From assembly GCA_910576845.1 (NCBI GenBank), contig CAJTJA010000012.1, forward strand, positions 1-47,620: a stretch of DNA of 47,620 nucleotides. The letters are read 5' to 3'. The DNA comes from an uncultured Oscillibacter sp. (GTDB taxonomy: Bacteria > Bacillota > Clostridia > Oscillospirales > Oscillospiraceae). The position numbers were made by a program, and so were the translations under genes. Position 1 is the first letter of the stretch, and each line of letters opens with the position of its first letter. Under the pieces are notes generated by a model. It was not told the DNA's origin and made no database searches. It saw nothing but the letters and a program-made list of their open reading frames with translations. This document shows positions 31,214-38,233 of the stretch, in pieces.

Positions 31214-32401
31214 TTATTTGATGTTGCCCAGATCGTTGACCTTAATATTGGAGACGGCGGGCATGGCGGAGATATCATCAGAAACGGTAATCTTGCCATC
31301 GAACATATCCTTCACCAGAGCCTTATAATCGTCCTGGGTGAAACCGTCGCCCCATTGTGTAGTTTCCATGGGGAGCAGCACGTAGTTCGCGCTGGGATCG
31401 TCGCCGGAGACCAGGCCCAGGGCCTCGGCCTTGCCGCCGTAGTTGGCGAAGTTGCCTGCGGCCACCTCGTCCAGCATGTGCTTGACTGTGGCAGCCAGGC
31501 CCTTCATGGCGGAGGTCAGAGTCACGCCCTCACCGTAGGCGGCATCCAGAGTAAAGCTCTGGTCCACGTCCACGCCGATGACCTTGGTGCCGGGCACCTT
31601 GGCAGCCGCCTCACCAGCGGAGGTGCAGATGCCGCCGCCGCAGGCGAAGACCGCCTGAACGCCAAGGTTCTGATACCAGTTATCCGCATAGGCAGTGATA
31701 TCGGGATCGCCGAAGAACTGGTTGCCGTAAACATACTCGACAGTGGCGTCTACGCCCAGCTCGCCGGCGGCGGCGTCCACGCCCTGGATAAAGCCGTAGC
31801 CAAAGCGCTGCACAGCGGGAACAGCCATGCCGCCGAGATAGCCCAGATGGGTATAACCCAGCTTCACAGCAGCGACGCCGGCCATGTAGCCGCAGAGCTC
31901 TTCCTTATAAACGGCGCAGTACACATTGCTGGGCACACTGCCGCCCACGTCGCCCTCGCTGACATCCAGGGCGATAAAGCTGATATCGGGATAAACGTCA
32001 GCTACCTGGGTAATGGTCTCGCCGAAAGCGAAGCCGGGCATGACGATGACGTTGTAGTCCTCGTCGGCGGCCTTCTCCACCATGGCCACACGCTCTGCGG
32101 TGGAGTCGCCGGCGGGCTTGTAATAGGTAAACTCCACGCCGTTGGCCTCGCACCAGGCCTTGCTGGCTTCATAAGTAGTCTGGTTAAAGGATTGGTCGGT
32201 AATGTCGCCGTAGTCGGTAATCATAGCGACGCGGATGTCGCTGCCGCCCTCATCGCCGCCTCCGTCGGCGGGAGTGGTGGCAGGCTCCTGCTGTCCGCCG
32301 GAATTCCCGGAATCGCCGGTGCTTCCAGAGTCCTTACCGCCGCAGGCGGCCAGGGAGAAAACCATCGCCAAAGTCAGCAGGATTGCAAAAAACTTCTTCA
32401 T
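31214..32401 (-). CDS. BMP-family nucleoside-binding lipoprotein
   Basis: 395 aa substrate-binding protein of the PnrA/BmpA/NupN family. Type II signal peptide MKKFFAILLTLAMVFSLAAC (Cys20), a Gly/Ser-rich linker, then two alpha/beta lobes: VAMITDYGDITDQSFNQTTYE, MVEKAADEDYNVIVMPGFAFG, FIALDVSEGDV, VQAVFACGGGICTSAGEAA and VIGVDVDQSF. The DxGxxxDxSFNQ motif is the nucleoside-binding signature. ATG at 32401 after AAGGAAGG. Own promoter and a strong terminator allow it to be made in excess over the membrane parts. Confidence 0.93.
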   Translation of the reverse strand: MKKFFAILLTLAMVFSLAACGGKDSGSTGDSGNSGGQQEPATTPADGGGDEGGSDIRVAMITDYGDITDQSFNQTTYEASKAWCEANGVEFTYYKPAGDSTAERVAMVEKAADEDYNVIVMPGFAFGETITQVADVYPDISFIALDVSEGDVGGSVPSNVYCAVYKEELCGYMAGVAAVKLGYTHLGYLGGMAVPAVQRFGYGFIQGVDAAAGELGVDATVEYVYGNQFFGDPDITAYADNWYQNLGVQAVFACGGGICTSAGEAAAKVPGTKVIGVDVDQSFTLDAAYGEGVTLTSAMKGLAATVKHMLDEVAAGNFANYGGKAEALGLVSGDDPSANYVLLPMETTQWGDGFTQDDYKALVKDMFDGKITVSDDISAMPAVSNIKVNDLGNIK

Positions 32402-32466
32402 GGGTATCAACCTTCCTTCCATATATTCCTCTGAAATACAGAGGTCGGCCTTAGTGGGCCAAGCTT

Positions 32467-32495
32467 ATTATAACAATCCCTTCCCAGAATTTCAA
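32467..32495 (-). promoter_or_regulatory. sigma-A promoter for the BMP lipoprotein gene
   Basis: Minus strand TTGAAA (32490-32495), 17-nt spacer, perfect TATAAT (32467-32472). A small CCTCTG/CAGAGG hairpin lies in the leader. Confidence 0.8.
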
Positions 32496-32585
32496 CTGGA
32501 TTTTCAAAATGTTTTCTTTTTTGCCATACTTCCGGCCTAAGCTCCATCATTTCACACAAAAACAAAGCGTTTCCTTTTACATTTT

Positions 32586-33302
32586 TTACCGTTCTGCCAT
32601 ATGGACGGCAGTCTCCAGGGCAATTTCAATCATTTGGAAGAGGGAGCTCTGGCGGTCCTCCGGCGGCAGAGCCTCCCCGGTAACAAGGTTATCCGTGACG
32701 GTGCAGATAGTCAAAGCCCGCTTCCCGGCTTCCGCAGCATTCAGATACAGGCCTGCCGTCTCCATGTCGATGGCCAGCACGCCCATGTCAGCCCATTCCA
32801 AACCGCCGCCTTTTTTGAAGTAGAAAACGTCGGAGCTGAGAATATTTCCAACAGGCGGCTCCACGCCCTGCTCACGGGCCACAGCCACAGCGGTCTCCAA
32901 CAGCGTGAAATCCGCGATGGGGGCAAAGACGCCAGGAAGCCCCAGGTGATGGGCGAAGTTAGAGTCGGTACAGGCTCCTTGGGCAAACACGACGTCCCGC
33001 AGCTTCAGCTTTTCACTGAGGGCCCCGGTAGTACCCACACGAATAATATTTTCCACGCCGTAAAAGTGGAAGAGCTCATGGGAATAAATGCCGATGCTGG
33101 GAATGCCCATGCCGGAAGCCATGACGGATACGGAAACACCCTTATACGTCCCCGTCCAGCCTTGGATGCCCCGGACATTGTTCACCAGCCTGGGATTTTC
33201 AAAGAAGGTTTCGGCGACAAACTTCGCCCGGAGGGGATCGCCCGGCATAAGAACGGTCTTGGCAAACGCACCGTTCACAGCCTCATTATGAGGAGTGCCC
33301 AT
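32586..33302 (-). CDS. deoD: purine-nucleoside phosphorylase, DeoD type
   Basis: 238 aa hexameric PNP that splits purine (deoxy)nucleosides with phosphate to base plus (deoxy)ribose-1-phosphate. Seen: VLMPGDPLRAKFVAETFFE (phosphate-binding Gly/Arg), SVMASGMGIPSIGIYSHEL, IIRVGTTGAL, MGVLAIDMETAGLYLNA (purine/ribose binding Met-Glu) and TVTDNL with the catalytic Asp of the small-subunit class. Begins 1 nt after the deoC stop, so they form one operon. Confidence 0.95.
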   Translation of the reverse strand: MGTPHNEAVNGAFAKTVLMPGDPLRAKFVAETFFENPRLVNNVRGIQGWTGTYKGVSVSVMASGMGIPSIGIYSHELFHFYGVENIIRVGTTGALSEKLKLRDVVFAQGACTDSNFAHHLGLPGVFAPIADFTLLETAVAVAREQGVEPPVGNILSSDVFYFKKGGGLEWADMGVLAIDMETAGLYLNAAEAGKRALTICTVTDNLVTGEALPPEDRQSSLFQMIEIALETAVHMAER

Positions 33303-33303
33303 G

Positions 33304-33960
33304 TCAGTTTTCCATAGCCTTCACGGCCTTGACAATCCGGCTGGTGCCCAGGCGGGAGGCCCCCAAGTTGATAAAGTCCTCCGCGTCCTTCAAATCGGCG
33401 ATGCCGCCGGCAGCCTTAATTTTCACATCAGGACCCACGTGTTTTGCGAACAGCGCCACATCCTCCCGGGTGGCCCCTCCGCCGCCAAAGCCGGTAGATG
33501 TCTTAATATAGTCCGCGCCGGAGGCGGTAACGATTTCGCACATTTTGACCTTTTCCTCATCCGTGAGGAGGCAGCACTCAATAATCACCTTCAGCAGCCT
33601 GCCCTTGCACGCGGTCTTGACAGCCTTAATCTCCTCCAGAAGGGCGTCCCATTTCCGGTCCTTCACCCAGCCGATGTTGATTACCATGTCCACTTCTTCC
33701 GCCCCGCTGTCCACAGCGTCGGAAGCCATGAAGCACTTGGCGGCGGTGGTATCATAGCCGTTGGGGAAGCCGATGACAGTGCAGATGGGCAGCTTGCCCG
33801 CCACATACTCCGCCGCCTGTTTTACATAGCTTGCAGGAATGCAGACGCTGGCACATTCGTACTTCATCCCGTCGTCGCAGATGAGCTTGATCTCCTCCCA
33901 GGTGGCTCCCTGGGCCAAAAGGGTATGATCGCACTTTCCCAGAATTTCCTTCAGTTCCAT
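33304..33960 (-). CDS. deoC: deoxyribose-phosphate aldolase
   Basis: 218 aa class I aldolase that cleaves 2-deoxyribose-5-phosphate to glyceraldehyde-3-phosphate and acetaldehyde. Catalytic residues are seen in GRLLKVIIECCLL (Schiff-base region) and YIKTSTGFGGGGAT (Schiff-base Lys) with VKIKAAGGI (second Lys). ATG at 33960 with AAAGGAGACTGCTGAA upstream; the upstream frame is not conserved. First gene of the deoC-deoD operon. No deoB (phosphopentomutase) is in the window, so DeoD product needs a mutase encoded elsewhere to reach DeoC. Confidence 0.95.
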   Translation of the reverse strand: MELKEILGKCDHTLLAQGATWEEIKLICDDGMKYECASVCIPASYVKQAAEYVAGKLPICTVIGFPNGYDTTAAKCFMASDAVDSGAEEVDMVINIGWVKDRKWDALLEEIKAVKTACKGRLLKVIIECCLLTDEEKVKMCEIVTASGADYIKTSTGFGGGGATREDVALFAKHVGPDVKIKAAGGIADLKDAEDFINLGASRLGTSRIVKAVKAMEN

Positions 33961-34030
33961 TTCAGCAGTCTCCTTTATAATTTCTATTTGCAGCCATATC
34001 CGCCTGCTGCGGAAATGTTTTCTAATTTGA

Positions 34031-34059
34031 ATTATAGCAGACTTTCCCACATCTGTCCA
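34031..34059 (-). promoter_or_regulatory. sigma-A promoter for deoC-deoD
   Basis: Minus strand TGGACA (34054-34059), 17-nt spacer, perfect TATAAT (34031-34036). Confidence 0.75.
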
Positions 34060-34070
34060 GCGGTCCATTC

Positions 34071-34099
34071 TTGCAAAGGCAGTCTTATCGTGCTAGAAT
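34071..34099 (+). promoter_or_regulatory. sigma-A promoter for the secreted protease
   Basis: TTGCAA (34071-34076), 17-nt spacer, TAGAAT (34094-34099). It is back to back with the deoC promoter, 11 nt apart, so the two divergent promoters may influence each other. Confidence 0.7.
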
Positions 34100-34161
34100 A
34101 ATTTTTATTCGGGAAACACGAAAACACCGTATTCAGCCATTATTCTCTATGGAGGCTTGTT

Positions 34162-35385
34162 ATGAAAAAGCAGCTTTTCTCCCTTCTATGCGCTTTTGCC
34201 CTGCTTCTATGTGCGGCCCCTTCCGCGTCTGCTTTGGAGGGGGAATCTCTGGCGGCAGCTAAAACCCTGGCAGATCTCCATTTGATTGACGCCCTGCCTT
34301 CTGCCAAGGACCTGGAGAATCCCGCCTCCCGGCTTCAGGCTGCGGAACTGCTGATGCGGCTTGACGACAGCCTCCAGCCCTCACAGAATATTAGTCCGCA
34401 GGACTATGCCTCCTCCAGAGAGTGGGATATTCTTTTTGGAGGCTTGAAAGAGGCCGTTTCTGCCGGAGAACTCTGCGGCGCGCTTCTCCATCTGCTGGGC
34501 TATGAAGGAGTTGATTATGAGAGTGCTCCCCTGTTTGCCCGGCGCGTGGGGCTGATCACTCACAATTATGGCCCGCTCCTCTCTCTGGGCAGCCTGTTTC
34601 AGCTGATTCGAGACGCGCTTATTTTTCCCGACAAGGGCGGCTCTGCCCTTGCCCAGCGGCTGGTCAAAAAGGGTCTTTGCACGCAGGAGGATATTCAGCC
34701 CCTTTTTCCGGAAGAGCTGAACGCCCGGCAGATTGCCGACCGGCACATGGCCGCCGTATTCCGCCTCGACTCTTATCAAAGCGAGGAGAATTACAAAACA
34801 GGCCGGGTCGATGACCTGGCCAGCGGGTTCTTCGTCTCCCCGGACGGATTGGCCCTCACCAATTATCACTCCATTCATGGGGCCGTTCAAAGCACCGCCA
34901 CTCTGCTGACAGGCGAATGCTTCGCAGTGGAAAAGGTTGTTTTTTGTGACCCCGGAGCAGACCTGGCCCTTCTCCAAATTTCCAAAACCTCCACAGACGG
35001 TTTGACCGCTCCCTTCTTCTCCTTCCTGGAGCTGGCGGAAACGCCTGATCTCCGCACCGGAGATCAAGTCTATACCATAGGCGCCCCCCTTGGCATCACC
35101 CTGGCCGTCAGCAGCGGCATTATCAGCAACACAGCCCTCAGAACCAGCATCTCCGCTTACTCCTGCATCCTCAACACCGCTGACATTTCCAGGGGCAGCA
35201 GCGGCGGCGCACTGCTGAACTCTTATGGCCATGTGATAGGCGTCACTTCAGGAGCTTATGAGGCCGGCAATAACCTGTATATTTCCATTCCCGCCGCTCC
35301 TGTACTGAAAGCGGATTGGAATGCCGAAGGCAATACCCTTGCGGAAATTGCGGAGAACATGGCAAATCTCCAGAAGATTGAGTGA
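34162..35385 (+). CDS. secreted trypsin-like serine protease with an uncharacterised N-terminal domain
   Basis: 407 aa. Sec signal peptide (MKKQLFSLLCAFALLLCAAPSASA). Residues about 25-195 form a helical region resembling SLH-type repeats (AAAKTLADLHLIDALPSAKDL, RLQAAELLMRL, AGELCGALLHLLGYE) but not clearly assigned. The protease domain at about 205-385 has a complete triad: His236 (TNYHSIHG), Asp267 (DPGADLALLQ) and Ser347 (SRGSSGGALLN), as in HtrA-like proteases without a PDZ domain. GGAGG is 7 nt before the ATG. Substrate unknown. Confidence 0.85.
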   Translation: MKKQLFSLLCAFALLLCAAPSASALEGESLAAAKTLADLHLIDALPSAKDLENPASRLQAAELLMRLDDSLQPSQNISPQDYASSREWDILFGGLKEAVSAGELCGALLHLLGYEGVDYESAPLFARRVGLITHNYGPLLSLGSLFQLIRDALIFPDKGGSALAQRLVKKGLCTQEDIQPLFPEELNARQIADRHMAAVFRLDSYQSEENYKTGRVDDLASGFFVSPDGLALTNYHSIHGAVQSTATLLTGECFAVEKVVFCDPGADLALLQISKTSTDGLTAPFFSFLELAETPDLRTGDQVYTIGAPLGITLAVSSGIISNTALRTSISAYSCILNTADISRGSSGGALLNSYGHVIGVTSGAYEAGNNLYISIPAAPVLKADWNAEGNTLAEIAENMANLQKIE

Positions 35386-35443
35386 CCAGTTTTTCAGACT
35401 GTCGTTTTTATCTGCATTTCCGGCGGATTTTTCCGAACAGCAC

Positions 35444-35472
35444 TTGAAAATGCAGAAAACTTGTGGTAATAT
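35444..35472 (+). promoter_or_regulatory. sigma-A promoter for secG
   Basis: TTGAAA (35444-35449), 17-nt spacer, TAATAT (35467-35472). Confidence 0.65.
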
Positions 35473-35528
35473 AAAAAGCTGTTAAATAAGATTCACGTTC
35501 GCGTGATTCAATTTGGAGGTTGAATACT

Positions 35529-35759
35529 TTGAAAATTGCTATCACCATTTTACAGCTCCTCTGCGGCCTGGGCATCATTTTGATTGTGCTGTTCCAGTCC
35601 GGCAAGAGTGCCGGCCTTTCCGGCGCTATCGGCGGCGTTGCCGATTCCTTCCTGGCTAAGAATAAGGCCAAAACGATGGACGCCAAGCTGGCCCGGGCTA
35701 CCAAATGGATTGGCGCACTCTTCCTTATTTTAACCCTGGTGCTGCTAATTCTCGGCTAA
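35529..35759 (+). CDS. secG: protein translocase subunit SecG
   Basis: 76 aa with two transmembrane helices (about 3-22 and 53-74) joined by a loop with FQSGKSAGLSGAIGG, the SecG signature. Auxiliary subunit of the SecYEG translocon. The start is a TTG at 35529: GGAGG ends 9 nt before it, and no ATG is available. An in-frame TTG at 35520 directly abuts the SD and is less likely. Followed by a very strong terminator. Confidence 0.93.
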   Translation: MKIAITILQLLCGLGIILIVLFQSGKSAGLSGAIGGVADSFLAKNKAKTMDAKLARATKWIGALFLILTLVLLILG

Positions 35760-35765
35760 AAGGAT

Positions 35766-35806
35766 AAAAACTGCCTCTCAGATTTCTCTGAGAGGCAGTT
35801 TTTATC
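35766..35806 (+). terminator. terminator of secG
   Basis: 17-bp perfect stem (arms 35766-35782 and 35787-35803; core ACTGCCTCTCAGA) with TTTC loop and T-tract. Confidence 0.92.
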
Positions 35807-35816
35807 AAAAAATTCA

Positions 35817-35855
35817 GAACAAATGTTTGCTTTTTCTCTTTTTCTGTGTTATACT
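35817..35855 (+). promoter_or_regulatory. lexA promoter with overlapping LexA (SOS) box
   Basis: TTGCTT (35827-35832), 17-nt spacer, TATACT (35850-35855). The Firmicute SOS box pattern GAAC-N4-GTTT is present as GAACAAATGTTT at 35817-35828 and overlaps the -35 by two bases, the arrangement expected for autorepression. Confidence 0.8.
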
Positions 35856-35920
35856 GAAAAAAAGTACATTTTTATTACTTGCGCCGTCCTGTATCCTGGA
35901 GGGTGCTCAGGAGGTCTGTT

Positions 35921-36514
35921 ATGGCGAAATTAACCCATATGCAGCAAAAGGTCTATGACTACATTGTCTCCTGCATTCAAACACAGGGCTATCCCCCCTC
36001 TGTACGGGAGATCGGCGATGCAGTCGGTCTGAAATCGCCCTCGACCGTTCATTTCCACCTCAAGCATCTGGAGGAAGCGGGCGTTATCGCCAAGGGGGCC
36101 GGAAAAGGCCGTGCCATTGCCTTGGCAGACCTTCCGGCCTCAAAAACAAATCAAGTGCCTATTCTGGGCCATGTAGCAGCCGGAAGTCCCATTCTGGCGG
36201 AAGAATGCGTCGAAGATTATCTCCCTTTCGACGCCGGCGGCCGGGAAGAGGAATATTTTGCCCTGCGGGTTCGGGGTGAGTCCATGTTGAACGCCGGCAT
36301 TCTTCCCGGTGACCTGGTCGTGGTTCACAGCCAGCCTTCCGCCCGCCACGGAGAAATCGTGGTTGCCCTGCTGGAAGATGAGGCTACGGTGAAGCGCCTT
36401 TCCCTTCAGGGTGGTCAGACTTGGCTGCTTCCAGAGAACGACCGTTATTCCCCAATTGATGGAACCTATGCAAAAATTTTGGGGAAAGTTGCCGCCGTGG
36501 TACGGCATTATTGA
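35921..36514 (+). CDS. lexA: LexA repressor
   Basis: 197 aa SOS master repressor. Winged HTH at 1-70 (GYPPSVREIGDAVGLKSPSTVHFHLKHLEEAG), Ala87-Gly88 self-cleavage site in HVAAGSPI, Ser121 (GESM) and Lys158 (TVKRL) of the S24 peptidase dyad. ATG at 35921 after AGGAGG; a 14-codon upstream extension is not conserved. Autoregulation is supported by the SOS box over its promoter. It is monocistronic. Confidence 0.96.
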   Translation: MAKLTHMQQKVYDYIVSCIQTQGYPPSVREIGDAVGLKSPSTVHFHLKHLEEAGVIAKGAGKGRAIALADLPASKTNQVPILGHVAAGSPILAEECVEDYLPFDAGGREEEYFALRVRGESMLNAGILPGDLVVVHSQPSARHGEIVVALLEDEATVKRLSLQGGQTWLLPENDRYSPIDGTYAKILGKVAAVVRHY

Positions 36515-36584
36515 TTCTTCCCCGGACTTATCTGACGGCTTTCTTTTCTGCCGGCGTTTTCTGCAACTGCTCTTCAGCAACTTT

Positions 36585-36616
36585 AGGCCGGGGCCTGACG
36601 GCTCCGGCCTTGTTCT
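36585..36616 (+). terminator. first terminator after lexA
   Basis: AGGCCGG-G-GCC / GGC-T-CCGGCCT (36585-36595 / 36600-36610) stem of 11 bp with one G-U pair and a TGAC loop, followed by TGTTCT. Confidence 0.7.
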
Positions 36617-36653
36617 ACACTGGATATACCTCTGAACCCGAAAAGAGCGAAAC

Positions 36654-36692
36654 GGCGGCAAGACGCGTTCACGTCATACCGCCGCCTTTTTT
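36654..36692 (+). terminator. second terminator, convergent with the motility operon
   Basis: GGCGGC (36654-36659) pairs with GCCGCC (36681-36686), with an inner GACG/CGTC stem, then TTTTTT. The T-run overlaps the stop region of the yjfB-like gene on the other strand. Confidence 0.75.
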
Positions 36693-36867
36693 ATGCATAG
36701 GTGTCAATATACTCGCCCATGCTGGGAGTGGGCGGAAGCATTTCCAGCTCTGCCATCGCCTGCTGTTCCATATCTGACATCGTCCGCTTTTGCAGGGACA
36801 TGGCATATTGAGTCGCTATCCGTGCAGAACTCATCTCCATGGAAGCAATCGCAACATCATTCATCAT
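36691..36867 (-). CDS. YjfB-family putative motility protein
   Basis: 58 aa, starts MMNDVAIASMEMSSARIATQ and continues YAMSLQKRTMSDMEQQAMAELEML. The Met/Ala/Gln-rich amphipathic pattern matches the small YjfB family, members of which are often linked to flagellar genes. The ATG is preceded by AAAGGAGAG and lies 11 bp inside the csrA end, so it is the last gene of the flagellar operon. Too small to give a function; it takes the place where the flagellin gene sits in Bacillus. Confidence 0.8.
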   Translation of the reverse strand: MMNDVAIASMEMSSARIATQYAMSLQKRTMSDMEQQAMAELEMLPPTPSMGEYIDTYA

Positions 36868-37132
36868 GATTTCTCTCTCCTTTCCGCTTGTTCTTATCCG
36901 AAGGGCGGGGCATTCCGCCCAGCAGTCCCAACAACTCCGCAGGAGCCGCCTCCTCCACAGCAGAATCCCGGTTTGCCAGCTCGGCATCCAAGAGCTCACT
37001 GCGAAGGATAGAAACCTCCGGCGGGGCGGAAACAGCCAAACGGACTCTCCCCCCCTCAATGGATACAACAGATATGGTGATATTCTCTCCAATCACCACG
37101 GACTCACCGGGTCTGCGCTGCAAAATCAGCAA
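36857..37132 (-). CDS. csrA: carbon storage / translational regulator CsrA
   Basis: 91 aa RNA-binding protein. Core MLILQRRPGESVVIGENITI and VRLAVSAPPEVSILRSEL is canonical; the tail of about 35 residues (AELLGLLGGMPRPSDKNKRK) is longer than the usual 60-70 aa proteins. Binds flagellin mRNA leaders and is antagonised by FliW. TTG start at 37132 with GGAGGAGG upstream, overlapping the fliW stop by 7 bp, which couples synthesis of inhibitor and regulator. Confidence 0.94.
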   Translation of the reverse strand: MLILQRRPGESVVIGENITISVVSIEGGRVRLAVSAPPEVSILRSELLDAELANRDSAVEEAAPAELLGLLGGMPRPSDKNKRKGERNHDE

Positions 37133-37587
37133 GGTGCGTCCTCCTCCCCGCGGCTAAACTCGGCCAGGGGATGCCGCATTTCATACCGCTCCATAATGAT
37201 CTGACGGGCCTGGCGGGTCTCAGGATGAATGACCAGCGGGCACTTCAGGTTCACCGTGCTGGCAGAAACCGGATTTTTCACTGCACAGAGTACATAGAAA
37301 CCCAAATCCCCGGCCTCTTTTACACCAAACTGCCGCAGCTCCGCTTCCTCTAAAACCGGCGCATAATCCGACTTCAGAGTAAACGGATCCAGCACTACAA
37401 AGGCCAGGGCGGGGGTCTTGATGCTCTGGAGGCAGAGCATGCTGCCTCCGCTGCCATCAAAGGGCATCAGGAGAAAGTCCTGCTCCTCCTCAAAGCCGAA
37501 AAGGCCTGTGGAAAAGTGGATTACATCCTTTGCCTCATATTCAATCTCCCCAAAATACTTGGTCTCGAGTTTCAGAATCTCTGTCAT
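37126..37587 (-). CDS. fliW: flagellar assembly factor FliW
   Basis: 153 aa. Seen: KYFGEIEYEAKDVIHFSTGLFGFEE, FVVLDPFTLKSDYAP and LCAVKNPVSASTVNLKCPLVIH, the complete FliW fold. FliW binds CsrA or flagellin in a partner switch that ties flagellin translation to secretion. Start overlaps the DUF6470 stop by 4 bp. Last residues are extended and acidic. Confidence 0.95.
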   Translation of the reverse strand: MTEILKLETKYFGEIEYEAKDVIHFSTGLFGFEEEQDFLLMPFDGSGGSMLCLQSIKTPALAFVVLDPFTLKSDYAPVLEEAELRQFGVKEAGDLGFYVLCAVKNPVSASTVNLKCPLVIHPETRQARQIIMERYEMRHPLAEFSRGEEDAPC

Positions 37588-38192
37588 GCCTTCACATCCA
37601 CCGGTTCATAATCAGGATCAGCGGAAGGGGGAACATAGAGCGGGCCGCCAATATATTTGATGATAACCTCTGCTTTCTGTTTCACAGAAATTTCAATGTC
37701 GCCAGGGACAAACTCAAATTCTGTCTGGTTAATTCTCCAGTCAAAATTCAACTTATCCATCTCATAGCGGATATTCATCTCGCCGGGGTTCCAATCAATC
37801 TCCGGACCCTCGGTGGGGATAAACGTCATGCCAGGCTGGCTGAACATCTCCTTGCTGATAGCGGTCTTGGAGAGTTGGGCTTGCACATCCTCGCCAAACT
37901 GTGCTTTCAAGTAGAGTTCTCCTTCCTGCGCGCGGGCGGCGGTGGCGCTGTAGGCGGCCTGCCGGCCCTTTTGGGCGCTCTGCTCAATGCTGCGCGGTGC
38001 GGAGGGAACAATGGACTGACGCATCTCAAAGGTATCCATATTCAGCTGGATGGACCTGCTCTTGATACTCAATCCTCCCTTATCACGGGAAACCTCCAGT
38101 TCCGCTGTGCCCCGGGTATACTGCAGCTGCGCCCGGGACGTCCGCATCTCAATCTCAATGGGCACACTGGTGATTTCAAGCAGCTGTCTCAT
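37584..38192 (-). CDS. DUF6470 family protein (YviE-like) of the flagellar operon
   Basis: 202 aa. Starts MRQLLEITSVPIEIEMRTS and has QPGMTFIPTEGPEIDWNPGE followed by RINQTEFEFVPGDIEISV, consistent with DUF6470/YviE, a family found between flgL and fliW in Gram-positive bacteria. Function unknown. Start is odd: the SD AAGGAG is ideally placed for an ATG at 38199, which encodes only MTYETAA before a stop, while the real frame starts at an ATG 7 nt further on. Confidence 0.85.
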   Translation of the reverse strand: MRQLLEITSVPIEIEMRTSRAQLQYTRGTAELEVSRDKGGLSIKSRSIQLNMDTFEMRQSIVPSAPRSIEQSAQKGRQAAYSATAARAQEGELYLKAQFGEDVQAQLSKTAISKEMFSQPGMTFIPTEGPEIDWNPGEMNIRYEMDKLNFDWRINQTEFEFVPGDIEISVKQKAEVIIKYIGGPLYVPPSADPDYEPVDVKA

Positions 38193-38233
38193 AGGTCATG
38201 GCGCACTCCTTCCTCTAAAAAATAGATTTTCTC

